A stretch of DNA of 64,000 nucleotides. Origin: Desulforamulus ruminis DSM 2154. GTDB lineage: Bacteria; Bacillota; Desulfotomaculia; Desulfotomaculales; Desulfotomaculaceae. Position numbers and translations under genes: made by a program. Positions 36,574 to 45,469 of this stretch are shown one piece after another; position 1 is the stretch's first letter, and the number at the start of each line of letters is the position of its first letter. The stretch is taken from assembly GCF_000215085.1 (NCBI RefSeq), contig NC_015589.1:930001-994000 (forward strand). The letters run 5' to 3'. The notes under the pieces were generated by a model. It searched no databases, was not told where the DNA came from, and saw only the letters and a program-made list of their open reading frames with translations.

Positions 36574-36689
36574 GTCGTGTAAATATAGGGATTTTCGGGC
36601 TCACCCCACGACCTCCCGAAGTATCAAAGTATCATTTTTCTCAATTTTGCTCCACGAGGTAAAAAATCTTCCCTCTATATTGACATTGA

Positions 36690-36733
36690 AGCGCCAGTCA
36701 GGGTAATCCCTCGGCTAGCGCTTTTTGTTTTTC
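36690..36733 (+). terminator. Hairpin terminator after the DUF3788 gene region
   Basis: AGCGC...AGGG-TAAT-CCCT...AGCGCT, then TTTTTGTTTTT. It may be the terminator of the DUF3788 transcript. Confidence 0.6.
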
Positions 36734-36811
36734 GACCTTAATTTTCCTGCTCGAAGGCTACGCTGCAATCTCCCAGATTATATTTTTTTTGCTTCAACTC
36801 TGCCTTTTATC

Positions 36812-37140
36812 TTAATAGCAACTCTTTATTTGGAAGGTCATCTCTCATTAAAAACGATGCCCATCTTGTGTCTAACTTGTCAATATTGGCTTCCCAATAA
36901 ATGAGGCGGTCATAGAACCATTTCAATTCTTTTTTATACGATCATTTGTCTCGTTGGAGTCTGAAGCGTAAACAAATGCTGTAAGCCCATAAAACACTAA
37001 ACCTAAATGCATGTGTTTCAACATGCACTGTGGCGGCTGCGTGTCCGGCAGCACGCGCGGCAGCTTGGGCGGCATAATCACCCTCTACCGCAGTGGCAGC
37101 GTTGTGTGCCGCATGGTTGTGAATAGGGTGCTATGGTGCT
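36812..37140 (-). pseudogene. Degraded immunity-type protein gene (putative immunity protein / Imm-5-like)
   Basis: On the - strand three consecutive frames join into one recognisable protein tail. First comes HNAATAVEGDYAAQAAARAA then GHAAATVHVETHA. A shift leads to LGLVFYGLTAFVYASDSNET, and another shift to ELKWFYDRLIYWEANIDKLD and on to DDLPNKELLLR-stop. The GHAAAT-HV-THA pattern matches a family often called putative immunity protein. Two frameshifts and a missing 5' end make it a pseudogene. The rest of the 724-bp gap, apart from the hairpin at 36690-36733, shows nothing coding. Confidence 0.65.
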
Positions 37141-37297
37141 ATTTTCGTTTTGAAAGTGCTTTTCACAATTTCCCATAATCTCTTGATAATTTTTCCGTAT
37201 TTTTATTATACATTTTTCTAGGTAAACAGTTAAAACAAAAGAGTAGGGACCCATCTCCATACCCCATTTGGCAAAGAAATTTCAATGAGGTGAAAGC

Positions 37298-37915
37298 ATG
37301 AAGTTTCCTAATTTAATCCGGGTGTTGCTGTTTATTTTTATTTCAACCCTTGTTGTTGGCTGCAGCAATACCGCAGAGACAGCCCAAAAGACGCCGCAAG
37401 AGAATAGCAGTACAGCGGATGGGAGTGAAAAAATAACGATGCCCGAGGGAAGGCCAACCCTAATGGGCAAGGTAAAAGAAATTATTGGCAATGAAGTAAC
37501 GGTATACATAGCTCAAGCTCCTCAAAATGAAGAAGCGCCAAAGGAAGAAGCAACCAAGCAGCCTCAAACGGAAGAAAGCAGTCAACCCAATCAGCGGGCC
37601 GGCAATCGAGGCTTTGCCATGAATTTTACGGAAGAGACCAAGACCTTTATTATACCGGTAGGAGTTCCCATCGTAACCATGCAAAGGGGGAGCGCTGAGG
37701 TCAGCGACGTAGGCTTAACCGGCGTTAAGAAGGATGCCATTTTAAGGATCTGGGAACAGGATGGCGCTATTTCCTTTGTTCAGGTAACCGGAGGCGGTGG
37801 ACAAACCGGCAACCGGCAAGGCACAGGCAGTAATGGAGCCGGTGGCGGCGCAAATGGGCCGGGAGGCATGGGCGGCATGGGTGGTCCCCCGCCGGGTATG
37901 GGTGGTAACCGATAA
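37298..37915 (+). CDS. Lipoprotein with Gly-rich tail, first gene of a MacAB-like export operon
   Basis: A signal peptide ends in the lipobox LVVGC (Cys 22), so the protein is probably lipid-anchored on the outer face of the membrane. An acidic Glu/Gln/Pro-rich stretch follows. A small domain (FIIPVGVPIVTMQRGSAEV; ILRIWEQDGAISFVQVTG) then leads to a Gly/Met/Pro-rich tail (GPGGMGGMGGPPPGMGGNR). No family recognised; it could be a substrate-binding or sensor component for the exporter. The stop is one base before the ABC ATPase start. Confidence 0.75.
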   Translation: MKFPNLIRVLLFIFISTLVVGCSNTAETAQKTPQENSSTADGSEKITMPEGRPTLMGKVKEIIGNEVTVYIAQAPQNEEAPKEEATKQPQTEESSQPNQRAGNRGFAMNFTEETKTFIIPVGVPIVTMQRGSAEVSDVGLTGVKKDAILRIWEQDGAISFVQVTGGGGQTGNRQGTGSNGAGGGANGPGGMGGMGGPPPGMGGNR

Positions 37916-37916
37916 C

Positions 37917-38606
37917 ATGGAACATGCTGCAAAATGTGTTATAGACGCTCAACAATTGGTTAAAATTTATCAAAACGGTTCTGAAGAACTGAAAGTGCTG
38001 GATGATGTAAGCCTACAGGTGTTTAAAGGAGATTTCATGGCCATTTTAGGCCCCTCCGGTTCAGGGAAATCCACTTTAATGAACATCCTGGGGTGTTTGG
38101 ATCTACCCAGTTCCGGACAGTACTCCTTAGATGGCTTGGATGTATTGAAGGCTTCGGAAAACGAGCTGGCTGAAATTCGCAATATAAAAATCGGTTTTAT
38201 CTTTCAGAAGTTCAATCTATTGCCCCGATTAACCGCCGTTCAAAACGTTATGCTGCCGTTGCTCTACCGGGGGGTCAAGGAAGAAGAGGCTCTAGGGCTG
38301 GCCCGGGAGAAACTAACGCTGTTAGGGCTGGAAGCCAGACTTCATCACCGCCCCAATGAGTTATCCGGTGGACAGCAGCAAAGGGTAGCCATTGCCAGGG
38401 CCATTATTGGCAATCCCCAATTGTTATTAGCCGATGAACCCACCGGAAATTTGGACAGTAAATCCAGTGAGGATGCCATGAGAATTTTTAAAGAACTTAA
38501 TGCGCAGGGAAATACAATCCTGATTATTACCCACGATACCGAAGTGGCGGAGCAGGTGGACAAAATAGTTTATATACGGGATGGTAAGATCTATGAAAAT
38601 CATTAA
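37917..38606 (+). CDS. ABC transporter ATP-binding protein, MacB/LolD type
   Basis: The ATPase of a tripartite-like exporter. Walker A GPSGSGKST, Q-loop FIFQKFNLLPRLT, signature LSGGQQQR and Walker B LLLADEPTGNLDS are all intact in 229 aa; the class matches the MacB/LolD/FtsE group. ATG 37917 lies just after the lipoprotein stop; longer in-frame starts run antiparallel to its Gly-rich coding region and are rejected. It overlaps the adaptor gene. Confidence 0.94.
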   Translation: MEHAAKCVIDAQQLVKIYQNGSEELKVLDDVSLQVFKGDFMAILGPSGSGKSTLMNILGCLDLPSSGQYSLDGLDVLKASENELAEIRNIKIGFIFQKFNLLPRLTAVQNVMLPLLYRGVKEEEALGLAREKLTLLGLEARLHHRPNELSGGQQQRVAIARAIIGNPQLLLADEPTGNLDSKSSEDAMRIFKELNAQGNTILIITHDTEVAEQVDKIVYIRDGKIYENH

Positions 38607-39873
38607 AGACTGGGGATTAAAGGCATTTACTGGATTTAAGACCAAAAGGCGCCTGGGAATGGTTTTGCTGCTGGCTGTTATTTTAGTCGGTGGAGCGGCC
38701 TTTTGGTTTCAAAAGCAGAATAAGGATGCCATTGCGCAAGTCCAATATGAAGAAGCCCAGGTGAAAAGAGAAGATATTGTTATTGGCTTGGATTCCGATG
38801 GAAACATAGAATTTTCTAAAGTTACCCTACGATTTGGCGTTCGGGGTACCATTGCAGAAATATTGGTGTCCGAAGGCGATACGGTGAAAAAGGGGGATAT
38901 TATTGCCAGATTGGATGACCGAGACTACCAGGATCAGTACCAACTGGCTTTAGCCAAACTGCAGGATGCTCAGGATCAGGATACCACCAGTTTATTGGAC
39001 CGTGAGTTATCCATTAAAAGTACCGAAACGGAATTGGAAAAGCTGCGGGATGAGTACAAAGAAATGGAAACCATCTCCGAGGCCTATTCAGCCAATGAGC
39101 TCAAAATGAAGAAGCTGGAATTAGAAAATAAGGAAGTGGAATATAAAAACCTGTTAAAGAAGTATGAATTGGATAAAAGCAAGGGAATTAGCCAGGATCA
39201 GTTACAGGTTGATATGGCCAAAGAAGATTTAGAGGATACCATTTTATATGCCCCGGTTTCCGGCGTTATCCTGGGGTTAGCCAATAAAGCCGGGGAAAGT
39301 CTAATCGATGAAGATGACTTTGCAACCATCCATGAAAACAATGCTGTTAAAGCCACCACAAAGGTCATTGAGTATGATATCGGACAAATTAAAGTAGGGC
39401 AAAAAGTTTATGTAACGGTAGAGGCGATACCGGACAAAAAATTTACCGGCAAGGTGAGCAAAGTAAATGCTTTGGCTGCAGAAGACTCCAGCGGGCTGGT
39501 AAATTACTCCGTAGAGATTGATATTGATGATCCGGGGCCGGAGCTGAAGGATGGGATGACCGCTTCCGTTTCCTTTGTTCTTAAAGAGGTGAAGGATTGT
39601 TTAACAGTACCTTACAAGGCGGTGAAAATGGTCAATGGCAAGCAGGTTGTCACAGTGCTTGATGGAAAGGGCCAACAGGTGCAGAGGCAGGTAAAAGCCG
39701 GATTCACCGACGGCACCAGTGTAGAAATCTTGGAGGGTCTTAGGGTAAACGAGACGGTGGTCTATCCAAGGGCGGTTACTCCTAAGACAACAACCAGTTC
39801 CGGCAGAACGTCCACTCAGTCCGGGATGCCGGCGTCGACCTCCAATGAAGTCTTTATTCAGAGAAGCAGGTGA
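38593..39873 (+). CDS. Membrane-fusion (HlyD/MacA-like) adaptor protein
   Basis: A 426-aa adaptor anchored by one N-terminal helix (GMVLLLAVILVGGAAFWF). A lipoyl/barrel-sandwich half (ISVSEGDTVKKGDIIARLDD-like, seen as VSEGDTVKKGDIIARLDD) is followed by a coiled-coil hairpin (~120-210) and the second lipoyl half (LYAPVSGVILGLANKAGE). A beta-barrel domain and a Ser/Thr-rich tail end the protein. It would link the ABC permease to an outer component. It overlaps the ATPase gene by 14 bases. Confidence 0.92.
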   Translation: MKIIKDWGLKAFTGFKTKRRLGMVLLLAVILVGGAAFWFQKQNKDAIAQVQYEEAQVKREDIVIGLDSDGNIEFSKVTLRFGVRGTIAEILVSEGDTVKKGDIIARLDDRDYQDQYQLALAKLQDAQDQDTTSLLDRELSIKSTETELEKLRDEYKEMETISEAYSANELKMKKLELENKEVEYKNLLKKYELDKSKGISQDQLQVDMAKEDLEDTILYAPVSGVILGLANKAGESLIDEDDFATIHENNAVKATTKVIEYDIGQIKVGQKVYVTVEAIPDKKFTGKVSKVNALAAEDSSGLVNYSVEIDIDDPGPELKDGMTASVSFVLKEVKDCLTVPYKAVKMVNGKQVVTVLDGKGQQVQRQVKAGFTDGTSVEILEGLRVNETVVYPRAVTPKTTTSSGRTSTQSGMPASTSNEVFIQRSR

Positions 39874-39877
39874 TATT

Positions 39878-41065
39878 TTGAAGTTAAAACAATTACTCAA
39901 ACTGGTTTTAACGAATATCACTCAAAATAAAATGCGAACCTTTTTAACCACTCTGGGGGTTATTGTGGGCACGGCCACCATCTTTCTGGTGGTAGCCATC
40001 GGCAAGGGTGGAGAGGCCCAGGTAAATGAACAATACTCCAAGTTAAATGTAGGAAGCATTATGGTGATGCCTGCCATGCGGGGGCGGGTGGCAGACCCGT
40101 TAACAAAGCAGGATGCGCAGTTGTTTCTGGAGAGTGAAAATATTGCCCAGGCTTTTCCCCTGTTGAGAGGCAACGGAGATATCAATTATAACGGTATTTC
40201 TGTCAGCAGTGGATTTATTGCCATCCAACCGGAGTTTCAGGAAAGCAATAACCTAACGGCCCAGGTGGGCAAAGTTATTGAAGAAGAGGATGAAACGAAA
40301 AAAAATCGGTGTGTTGTCATCGGGGCGGAGCTGGCAAACACACTGACAGAAGGTAATCCTTCTGAGATATTGGGACAAAGCATTAATATCAGCAACCGGA
40401 AGTTTGAGGTTATCGGCATCTATAACCGGGTGGGGGATTCCGGTTCAGGCAACAGTTATGATGACGCGGCCTTTGTACCCTATTCCGTTGGAGAACGATA
40501 TTTATTGGGTACCAGGGCAAACCCGACCATTATGGCCCAGGCTACAGACTTAGAAACCGTTCAGTCCGCCATTGAAGACATTACCAATATTCTCAATGAA
40601 ACGCACCGGGGAGGCGGAGCGGAACAATTCCGCATCATGGATGCGGGAAGCCGACTGGCTGCTGCCCAGGAATCGGCAAAAACCATGTCTATGCTTTTAC
40701 TGGCTGTGGCGGTAGTCGTTTTAATCGTCAGCGGAATCGGAATTATGAACGTCATGTTTGTAACGGTGAAGGAGCGAACCAAAGAAATTGGAACCCTAAA
40801 AGCCATCGGAGCGAAGAAGCGGGAGATATTAAATCAGTTTTTGATTGAAGCGGTGATTATCAGTTTAGTAGGGGGGGTTATTGGCGTGGCCATGGGATTC
40901 CTGTCCATGCCGGTTTTACGGTATTTTCAGCTTCCGGCCCTTCCCTCGGTAAGCGGAGTCTTATTAGGGTTAACCTTTTCCGTATTCACCGGGGTATTCT
41001 TTGGCTTTTATCCGGCTTGGAAAGCGGCGGATCTAAGCCCCCTTGAGGCATTGCGATATGAATAG
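39878..41065 (+). CDS. ABC transporter permease, MacB/FtsX type
   Basis: The membrane subunit of the exporter. One N-terminal helix (LTTLGVIVGTATIFLVVAIG), a large extracytoplasmic MacB_PCD-like domain (~45-260) and three C-terminal helices (the FtsX domain) give the normal 4-TM layout in 395 aa. The coupling-helix region VKERTKEIGTLKAIGAKKREI is present. TTG 39878 after CAGGTGAT is chosen as start over an ATG inside the adaptor gene. It overlaps or abuts the TolC-like gene. Confidence 0.93.
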   Translation: MKLKQLLKLVLTNITQNKMRTFLTTLGVIVGTATIFLVVAIGKGGEAQVNEQYSKLNVGSIMVMPAMRGRVADPLTKQDAQLFLESENIAQAFPLLRGNGDINYNGISVSSGFIAIQPEFQESNNLTAQVGKVIEEEDETKKNRCVVIGAELANTLTEGNPSEILGQSINISNRKFEVIGIYNRVGDSGSGNSYDDAAFVPYSVGERYLLGTRANPTIMAQATDLETVQSAIEDITNILNETHRGGGAEQFRIMDAGSRLAAAQESAKTMSMLLLAVAVVVLIVSGIGIMNVMFVTVKERTKEIGTLKAIGAKKREILNQFLIEAVIISLVGGVIGVAMGFLSMPVLRYFQLPALPSVSGVLLGLTFSVFTGVFFGFYPAWKAADLSPLEALRYE

Positions 41066-41078
41066 AAAGGAGCTGCCG

Positions 41079-42230
41079 ATGAAAAAATTTATCCTGCTGC
41101 TCAGTATGCTGCTGGCCTTAAGTGTTTCTTCCGTTGGCTATGCCGCTGAAGATAATGCCAGCCCAGAGAATAATGTTATAACCCTGGAGCAGGCCAAGGC
41201 CCTGGCCTACGAAAACAGCAGAAGCTTAAAGAAATATGAGATTAGTAAAGATAAAGCAAAGTACCAAAAACAACAAACAGAATATGAATACAATACAATT
41301 TTGGATCGATATAACAGTATAGGTAAAAGTTTGGAGTCGGATGAAGGCGACTCAGAAAGTATATGGGACCAACTGGAGTCCCAGTATGAAAAAGTAGAAG
41401 CATCCTCCGGCAGCATTGATGATGCTGAAAATAACTATAATGATTCCGTCAAGGAAGAAAAAAACTATCGGACACAACTGGTATACATTATTGAGGAACT
41501 TTACACAACCATTTTAAATCAGGAAGAATCCTTACTTGCCTTAAATAAAGAGTATGAGATTAAACAATACTTATTAAATATAGAAAGACAAAAATTGGCC
41601 TTGGGCAGCAGTAATTTATTAACAGCGAACGAGCTGGCTGTGGAGGTAAACAGTGTAAATAAAAGCATTATTGAACAAACGAACCAGATCAAAACAAAAA
41701 AGGGACAGTTGAACGATATGATGGGAAGAGGCTATGATGATGAATTAGAACTTGTTCCCGTTGAGGTTTCTACCACCGTTGAAATACCGGAATATAATCA
41801 GTTATTATCCAGTGCAACCTATGCTTACAATCTTCTAAGCCAACTAAAAAGAGACATTAATGATCTGGAAGACGATCTGGATGATGAAGACGATTATTAC
41901 CAATCCTTAATACTTCGACAGGAAATCAAAGAGAAAGAGCTGCAGTTGGAGGACGAAAAGAAAAATTTAAACGATACTATCAATAATCTAATCGCGGATG
42001 TTAAATCAAAACAGGAAGACTATCAAATCTCTTTAACCAACTACCAAAATGCCCAGAGATCCTACGACTGGGATAAAAAAAGATTTGAGTTGGGCCAGAT
42101 TTCCAAATTAGCCCTTATGGAAAGTGAACAAAACTATCTGAATCTAAAAAATAAGAAAGTATCAGCGGGAAACGCTCTCTTTTTAGCTCAACGGACTTTA
42201 CAATTGGCTGAAGAGGGTATTTTAACTTAA
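41079..42230 (+). CDS. TolC-like outer-membrane-efflux-type coiled-coil protein
   Basis: A signal peptide (KKFILLLSMLLALSVSSVGYAA) is followed by long heptad-rich helices with the TolC half-repeat pattern. ITLEQAKALAYENSRSLKKYEISKDKA starts the first half; QEDYQISLTNYQNAQRSYDWDKKRFELGQISKLALMESE is in the second. At 383 aa it is in the lower range for TolC. Such proteins are unexpected in a strict monoderm; here it may span the wall or sit in the envelope as a periplasmic-type duct extension. It ends the operon at a terminator (42241-42282). Confidence 0.85.
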   Translation: MKKFILLLSMLLALSVSSVGYAAEDNASPENNVITLEQAKALAYENSRSLKKYEISKDKAKYQKQQTEYEYNTILDRYNSIGKSLESDEGDSESIWDQLESQYEKVEASSGSIDDAENNYNDSVKEEKNYRTQLVYIIEELYTTILNQEESLLALNKEYEIKQYLLNIERQKLALGSSNLLTANELAVEVNSVNKSIIEQTNQIKTKKGQLNDMMGRGYDDELELVPVEVSTTVEIPEYNQLLSSATYAYNLLSQLKRDINDLEDDLDDEDDYYQSLILRQEIKEKELQLEDEKKNLNDTINNLIADVKSKQEDYQISLTNYQNAQRSYDWDKKRFELGQISKLALMESEQNYLNLKNKKVSAGNALFLAQRTLQLAEEGILT

Positions 42231-42240
42231 CAAAATTAGA

Positions 42241-42282
42241 AACAAGCCTTCTACCACTCAGGCAAAAGGCTTGTTTTTATTT
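42241..42282. terminator. Terminator between convergent TolC-like and kinase genes
   Basis: AAACAAGCCTT / AAGGCTTGTTT stem followed by TTATTTG; the complementary strand also has an A/T tract, so it may serve both genes. Confidence 0.8.
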
Positions 42283-42284
42283 GT

Positions 42285-43607
42285 TCATAGAGAGAAGGTA
42301 ACGGTGGAAGTGACTCCTTTTCTTTCATTGATTAAACTAATTTGCCCCCGGTACATTTTCACGATGCGATAAACAATGGTTAAGCCCAGCCCGTGTTTTC
42401 CTTCCAAGCCTTTCTGAAAGGGCTGGAACAATTGGTTTAAAACATAAGGTTCTATCTTGGAACCGTCGTTCCAGAAGGTAAGGGTTATTTCTCTTTTTTC
42501 CCTATTTACACGGAGAGCAATCTCCAGGCGTGAAGCGGCATGCCGCAGGTGATTATCCAGCAGGTTTTCAACCATAACCCGCAGGGTATCCTCATCTCCA
42601 TTCATGTTTACCGGCTGCAACTCCAACTGCCAGGTTATTTCCGGGCGTTGAAGCTGGAAACGCTGAGCAATTTTTTCTATCAACTGGTCCAGTGGAACCT
42701 GTTCCTGAACGGATTTCCGGGTGGCCAGGTAGTCCAAACGGGTCAGATAAAGCAATTGCTTAACCAATTTTTCCAGGCGCTCCCCTTCCTCATCAATGAC
42801 TTGAATGCTGCCGGCCAAATCCCCCTTGGGATAGACGCCGTCCTGGATAGCCTGGGCGTAACTGCGGATAACCATGACCGGTGTTTTTAATTCGTGGGAA
42901 ATATTTTGCAGCATGGATTGCTGGGCCTCATCCTGCTGAACAAGTTGCTGGCGCATGGTCTCAATGGAATTGGCTAACTGCCCGATTTCATCTTCTTGCT
43001 TTACCATAAGAGGTTCATGCCAGTTGCGGTTGGCAATCCGCTTTACATGCTGTTTAATTTGAACCAGAGGTTTCGTCAGATAACGTACAATTAACAGAGA
43101 GGCAAGCCAGCCAATCATTAGGGCAATGCCCGCGTAGAACATTACCTGGAATAACAAAATACTGACAAAACGGTCTTCCTCCGATTTACCTAAGAAGGTA
43201 ATTTGATAGAGAGGATGTCCGTAAACCACGTTTTTTTGGATAACATAACGAATATTGACCTGATTATCTATGCTCTCATACAATTGTCTGGATGATTTCT
43301 GAGAGAGGGTGTTTCTTCTTATCTCCTGCAGAAAGGCTGGTGAAAAAGTTTGCTGGGCGGCGGTCGGAAGGGTTGTACCGTCCTCCAGCATCATAAAACT
43401 GCGAACCTTAAATCCCCGTATATTAAGGGTCGGAGGCAGCGGTTCGCCAATGGTTTTTTGCGGCGGCGGTCCATGAGGTTCCATTAAAGTATTGGTAAAA
43501 AGATTGCGGACTAAAGAGGGCATGAGAAATAATACCACCAGGTAAAACAGAAAGCTAACCAAAGAGAGAGCCAGCCAAATTTTAACCGTTAACGATAGGT
43601 TTTTCAT
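42285..43607 (-). CDS. Sensor histidine kinase
   Basis: A 440-aa membrane kinase. TM1 lies at ~10-35, an extracytoplasmic loop at ~36-150 and TM2 at ~155-178. A HAMP domain (LTKPLVQIKQHVKRIANRNW) follows. The HisKA phosphoacceptor is in NISHELKTP, and the HATPase domain has LLDNHLRHA (N box) and GKHGLGLTIVYRI (G box). It overlaps the response-regulator stop by four bases (ATGA). It probably responds to envelope conditions and could control the adjacent exporter, but no binding site was identified. Confidence 0.93.
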   Translation of the reverse strand: MKNLSLTVKIWLALSLVSFLFYLVVLFLMPSLVRNLFTNTLMEPHGPPPQKTIGEPLPPTLNIRGFKVRSFMMLEDGTTLPTAAQQTFSPAFLQEIRRNTLSQKSSRQLYESIDNQVNIRYVIQKNVVYGHPLYQITFLGKSEEDRFVSILLFQVMFYAGIALMIGWLASLLIVRYLTKPLVQIKQHVKRIANRNWHEPLMVKQEDEIGQLANSIETMRQQLVQQDEAQQSMLQNISHELKTPVMVIRSYAQAIQDGVYPKGDLAGSIQVIDEEGERLEKLVKQLLYLTRLDYLATRKSVQEQVPLDQLIEKIAQRFQLQRPEITWQLELQPVNMNGDEDTLRVMVENLLDNHLRHAASRLEIALRVNREKREITLTFWNDGSKIEPYVLNQLFQPFQKGLEGKHGLGLTIVYRIVKMYRGQISLINERKGVTSTVTFSL

Positions 43608-44272
43608 TGAGCAATCATCCTATAGCCAAAACCATAAATGGTTTCAATGCGAAGGTGAGGCAGTTTTTTTCTTATCCGGCGAATCAGGTCATCTACCGAC
43701 CGATCCGTACCCACATAATTTTCTCCCCAAACAAAATTAATGATCTGATCCCGGGATAAGGCCTGTCCTTTATGTTTAGCAAACAATAAAGCCAAATCGT
43801 ATTCTTTGGTTGTCAGCTCAATAATATTCGACCCTTGGCGAATTTCACGTTTACCATCGTCCAGGAGATAAGGATGTAAATTTATAACGGGTTTTACCGG
43901 TTCTGTTGATGTGTATACCCGTTCCAATAACCGGTGTGTACGGATGACCAGTTCCCGGGGCAGGAAGGGTTTGGCCAGGTAATCGTCACTGCCCATTTCC
44001 AAGCCAATGATGCGGTCAATATCGGCATCCCGGGCCGAGATGAAAATAACCGGTACTTCCGGAGTATCTTCTTTGATCTTCCGCAATACCTGATAACCGT
44101 CGATGTCCGGAAGCATGATATCCAAAATCCAGAGGTTGGGCCGTTCCTTTACCGCCTGCAAGGCCGGTTCACCCTCTGTAAAAGATCGGATCTCCCAGCC
44201 CTCTTTTTCTAAATAGGAGGTTAAAATTTGATTTAAATTTTTTTCATCCTCCACCAGATAAATCCGAAACAC
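43604..44272 (-). CDS. OmpR/PhoB-family response regulator
   Basis: An N-terminal receiver (YLVEDEKNLNQILTSYL; phosphoacceptor Asp in WILDIMLPDIDG; conserved Lys in DDYLAKPFLPREL) is joined to a winged-helix DNA-binding domain (ELTTKEYDLALLFAKHKG; DDLIRRIRKKL). GTG 44272 is seven bases after AAAGGAGG; the TTG at 44278 touches the SD. It forms an operon with the kinase. A TATAAT on the - strand near 44307-44312 is its likely -10. Confidence 0.94.
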   Translation of the reverse strand: MFRIYLVEDEKNLNQILTSYLEKEGWEIRSFTEGEPALQAVKERPNLWILDIMLPDIDGYQVLRKIKEDTPEVPVIFISARDADIDRIIGLEMGSDDYLAKPFLPRELVIRTHRLLERVYTSTEPVKPVINLHPYLLDDGKREIRQGSNIIELTTKEYDLALLFAKHKGQALSRDQIINFVWGENYVGTDRSVDDLIRRIRKKLPHLRIETIYGFGYRMIAQ

Positions 44273-44315
44273 TGCCAAACCTCCTTTGGTTTTATCCGTA
44301 TTGTTCTATTATACC

Positions 44316-44347
44316 AAAAAGCCAGACCCTCATCAGAGAGTCTGGCC
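44316..44347 (-). terminator. Terminator of the repeat-protein gene
   Basis: Read leftwards, GCCAGACTCTC...GGTCTGGC then TTTTTGG. It sits between the repeat-protein gene and the two-component system. Confidence 0.8.
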
Positions 44348-44352
44348 CTTTA

Positions 44353-45186
44353 CTACTGATTGTTTTCTGAAATCTTTTGGGAAAGCTGTTGATTTCTTTC
44401 TTTTAAGTGGTTTAAGAGCTGGGGCAGCAGCTCCTGAATTTTCGCTTCATCGTTGGAATTTACAGCCTCGGCCAATTGAGACCTCAGATTATCCTTTGGA
44501 GCAAAGTTGCCTTTTATATTAAGACCCTGGGCTTTTAACTGCTCCCGAGCCTCTTCGGCAGTAATCTCCCCGTTCTTCTCGCTTTCTTTAATGGCCTGCA
44601 TTTTAGCCTTGTCTTCATCGGAAAGCTGTTTTCCCGGATTACGGAAACCAAACTGAATACCCAAGGCCTTTAACTGCTCCCGAGCCTCTTCGGCAGTAAT
44701 CTCCCCGTTCTTTTCATTTTCTTTAATGGCTTGTATTTTAGCCTTGTCCTCATCAGAAAGTTGTTTGCCGGATTTATGGTTTCCTTTAAACTGAATGCCC
44801 AGGGCCTTTAATTGCTCCACTGCTTCTTCGGCAGTAATTTCCCCGTTCTTTTCAGCTTCTCTTAACGCCTGCATTTTGGTCTTGGTTTCATCGGAAAGTT
44901 CAGGTTTTTGTTCTTTTCCATTTACAGGGGCTTTTTCTCTCAGCTCCTTAAGCAGTTGTTCCTGTTCCGTAAGAGCGTTCTGCCAATCACTTAAACTCTC
45001 CGGTGTATATTTGCTGACCAGTTCCAGCATTTTAGATTGAGATTGGGCATTGCGCTGGTGAAAGGCAAATCCTTTTTTGACGGATGTATCTCCCGTGGTG
45101 CTTTCATCCGCGGCAAAAGAAGCAATCGGTGCCACCAGGGACAAAGCCAAAGCAGTGGATAATACTTTGATTTTCCAGTTATTCAT
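44353..45186 (-). CDS. Secreted protein with three ~40-residue SHOCT/DUF2680-like repeats
   Basis: A 277-aa exported protein. The signal peptide (KIKVLSTALALSLVAPIASFA) is followed by ~90 residues of helical linker. Three near-identical units follow, built on LSDEDKAKIQAIKENEKNGE then ITAEEAREQLKALGIQF. A C-terminal Leu/Gln-rich helix with a Ser-Asn-Asp turn ends it. The units recall DUF2680/SHOCT helical hairpins (NGEITAEEA turn). The DNA units are also highly alike, so the repeats arose by recent tandem duplication. ATG 45186 is eight bases after GGAGG. It lies upstream of the two-component genes and may be part of their response. Confidence 0.75.
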   Translation of the reverse strand: MNNWKIKVLSTALALSLVAPIASFAADESTTGDTSVKKGFAFHQRNAQSQSKMLELVSKYTPESLSDWQNALTEQEQLLKELREKAPVNGKEQKPELSDETKTKMQALREAEKNGEITAEEAVEQLKALGIQFKGNHKSGKQLSDEDKAKIQAIKENEKNGEITAEEAREQLKALGIQFGFRNPGKQLSDEDKAKMQAIKESEKNGEITAEEAREQLKAQGLNIKGNFAPKDNLRSQLAEAVNSNDEAKIQELLPQLLNHLKERNQQLSQKISENNQ

Positions 45187-45469
45187 GATCATGTCCTCCT
45201 TAAAAAAGATTAAGTGATTCCCTTTACAATGTACAAGTAGAATACGGAACAATTATCAAGAAATTGTGGGAAATTATGAAATATAAGAAAGGGAATTTGC
45301 GCTAACATCTAGAAAGTAAGAAGAATGAATTATTAGATAACTTAAAAGTTATTGTAAAAAAATTAAAAAAATTTTAAAAGCGTTAAGTTTTAATGGAATT
45401 TAACCGTTGTATTTATTAAATAAGATTAATATAATAAGAAAAATTCACCAAGAAGAGGGGATTTTCATA

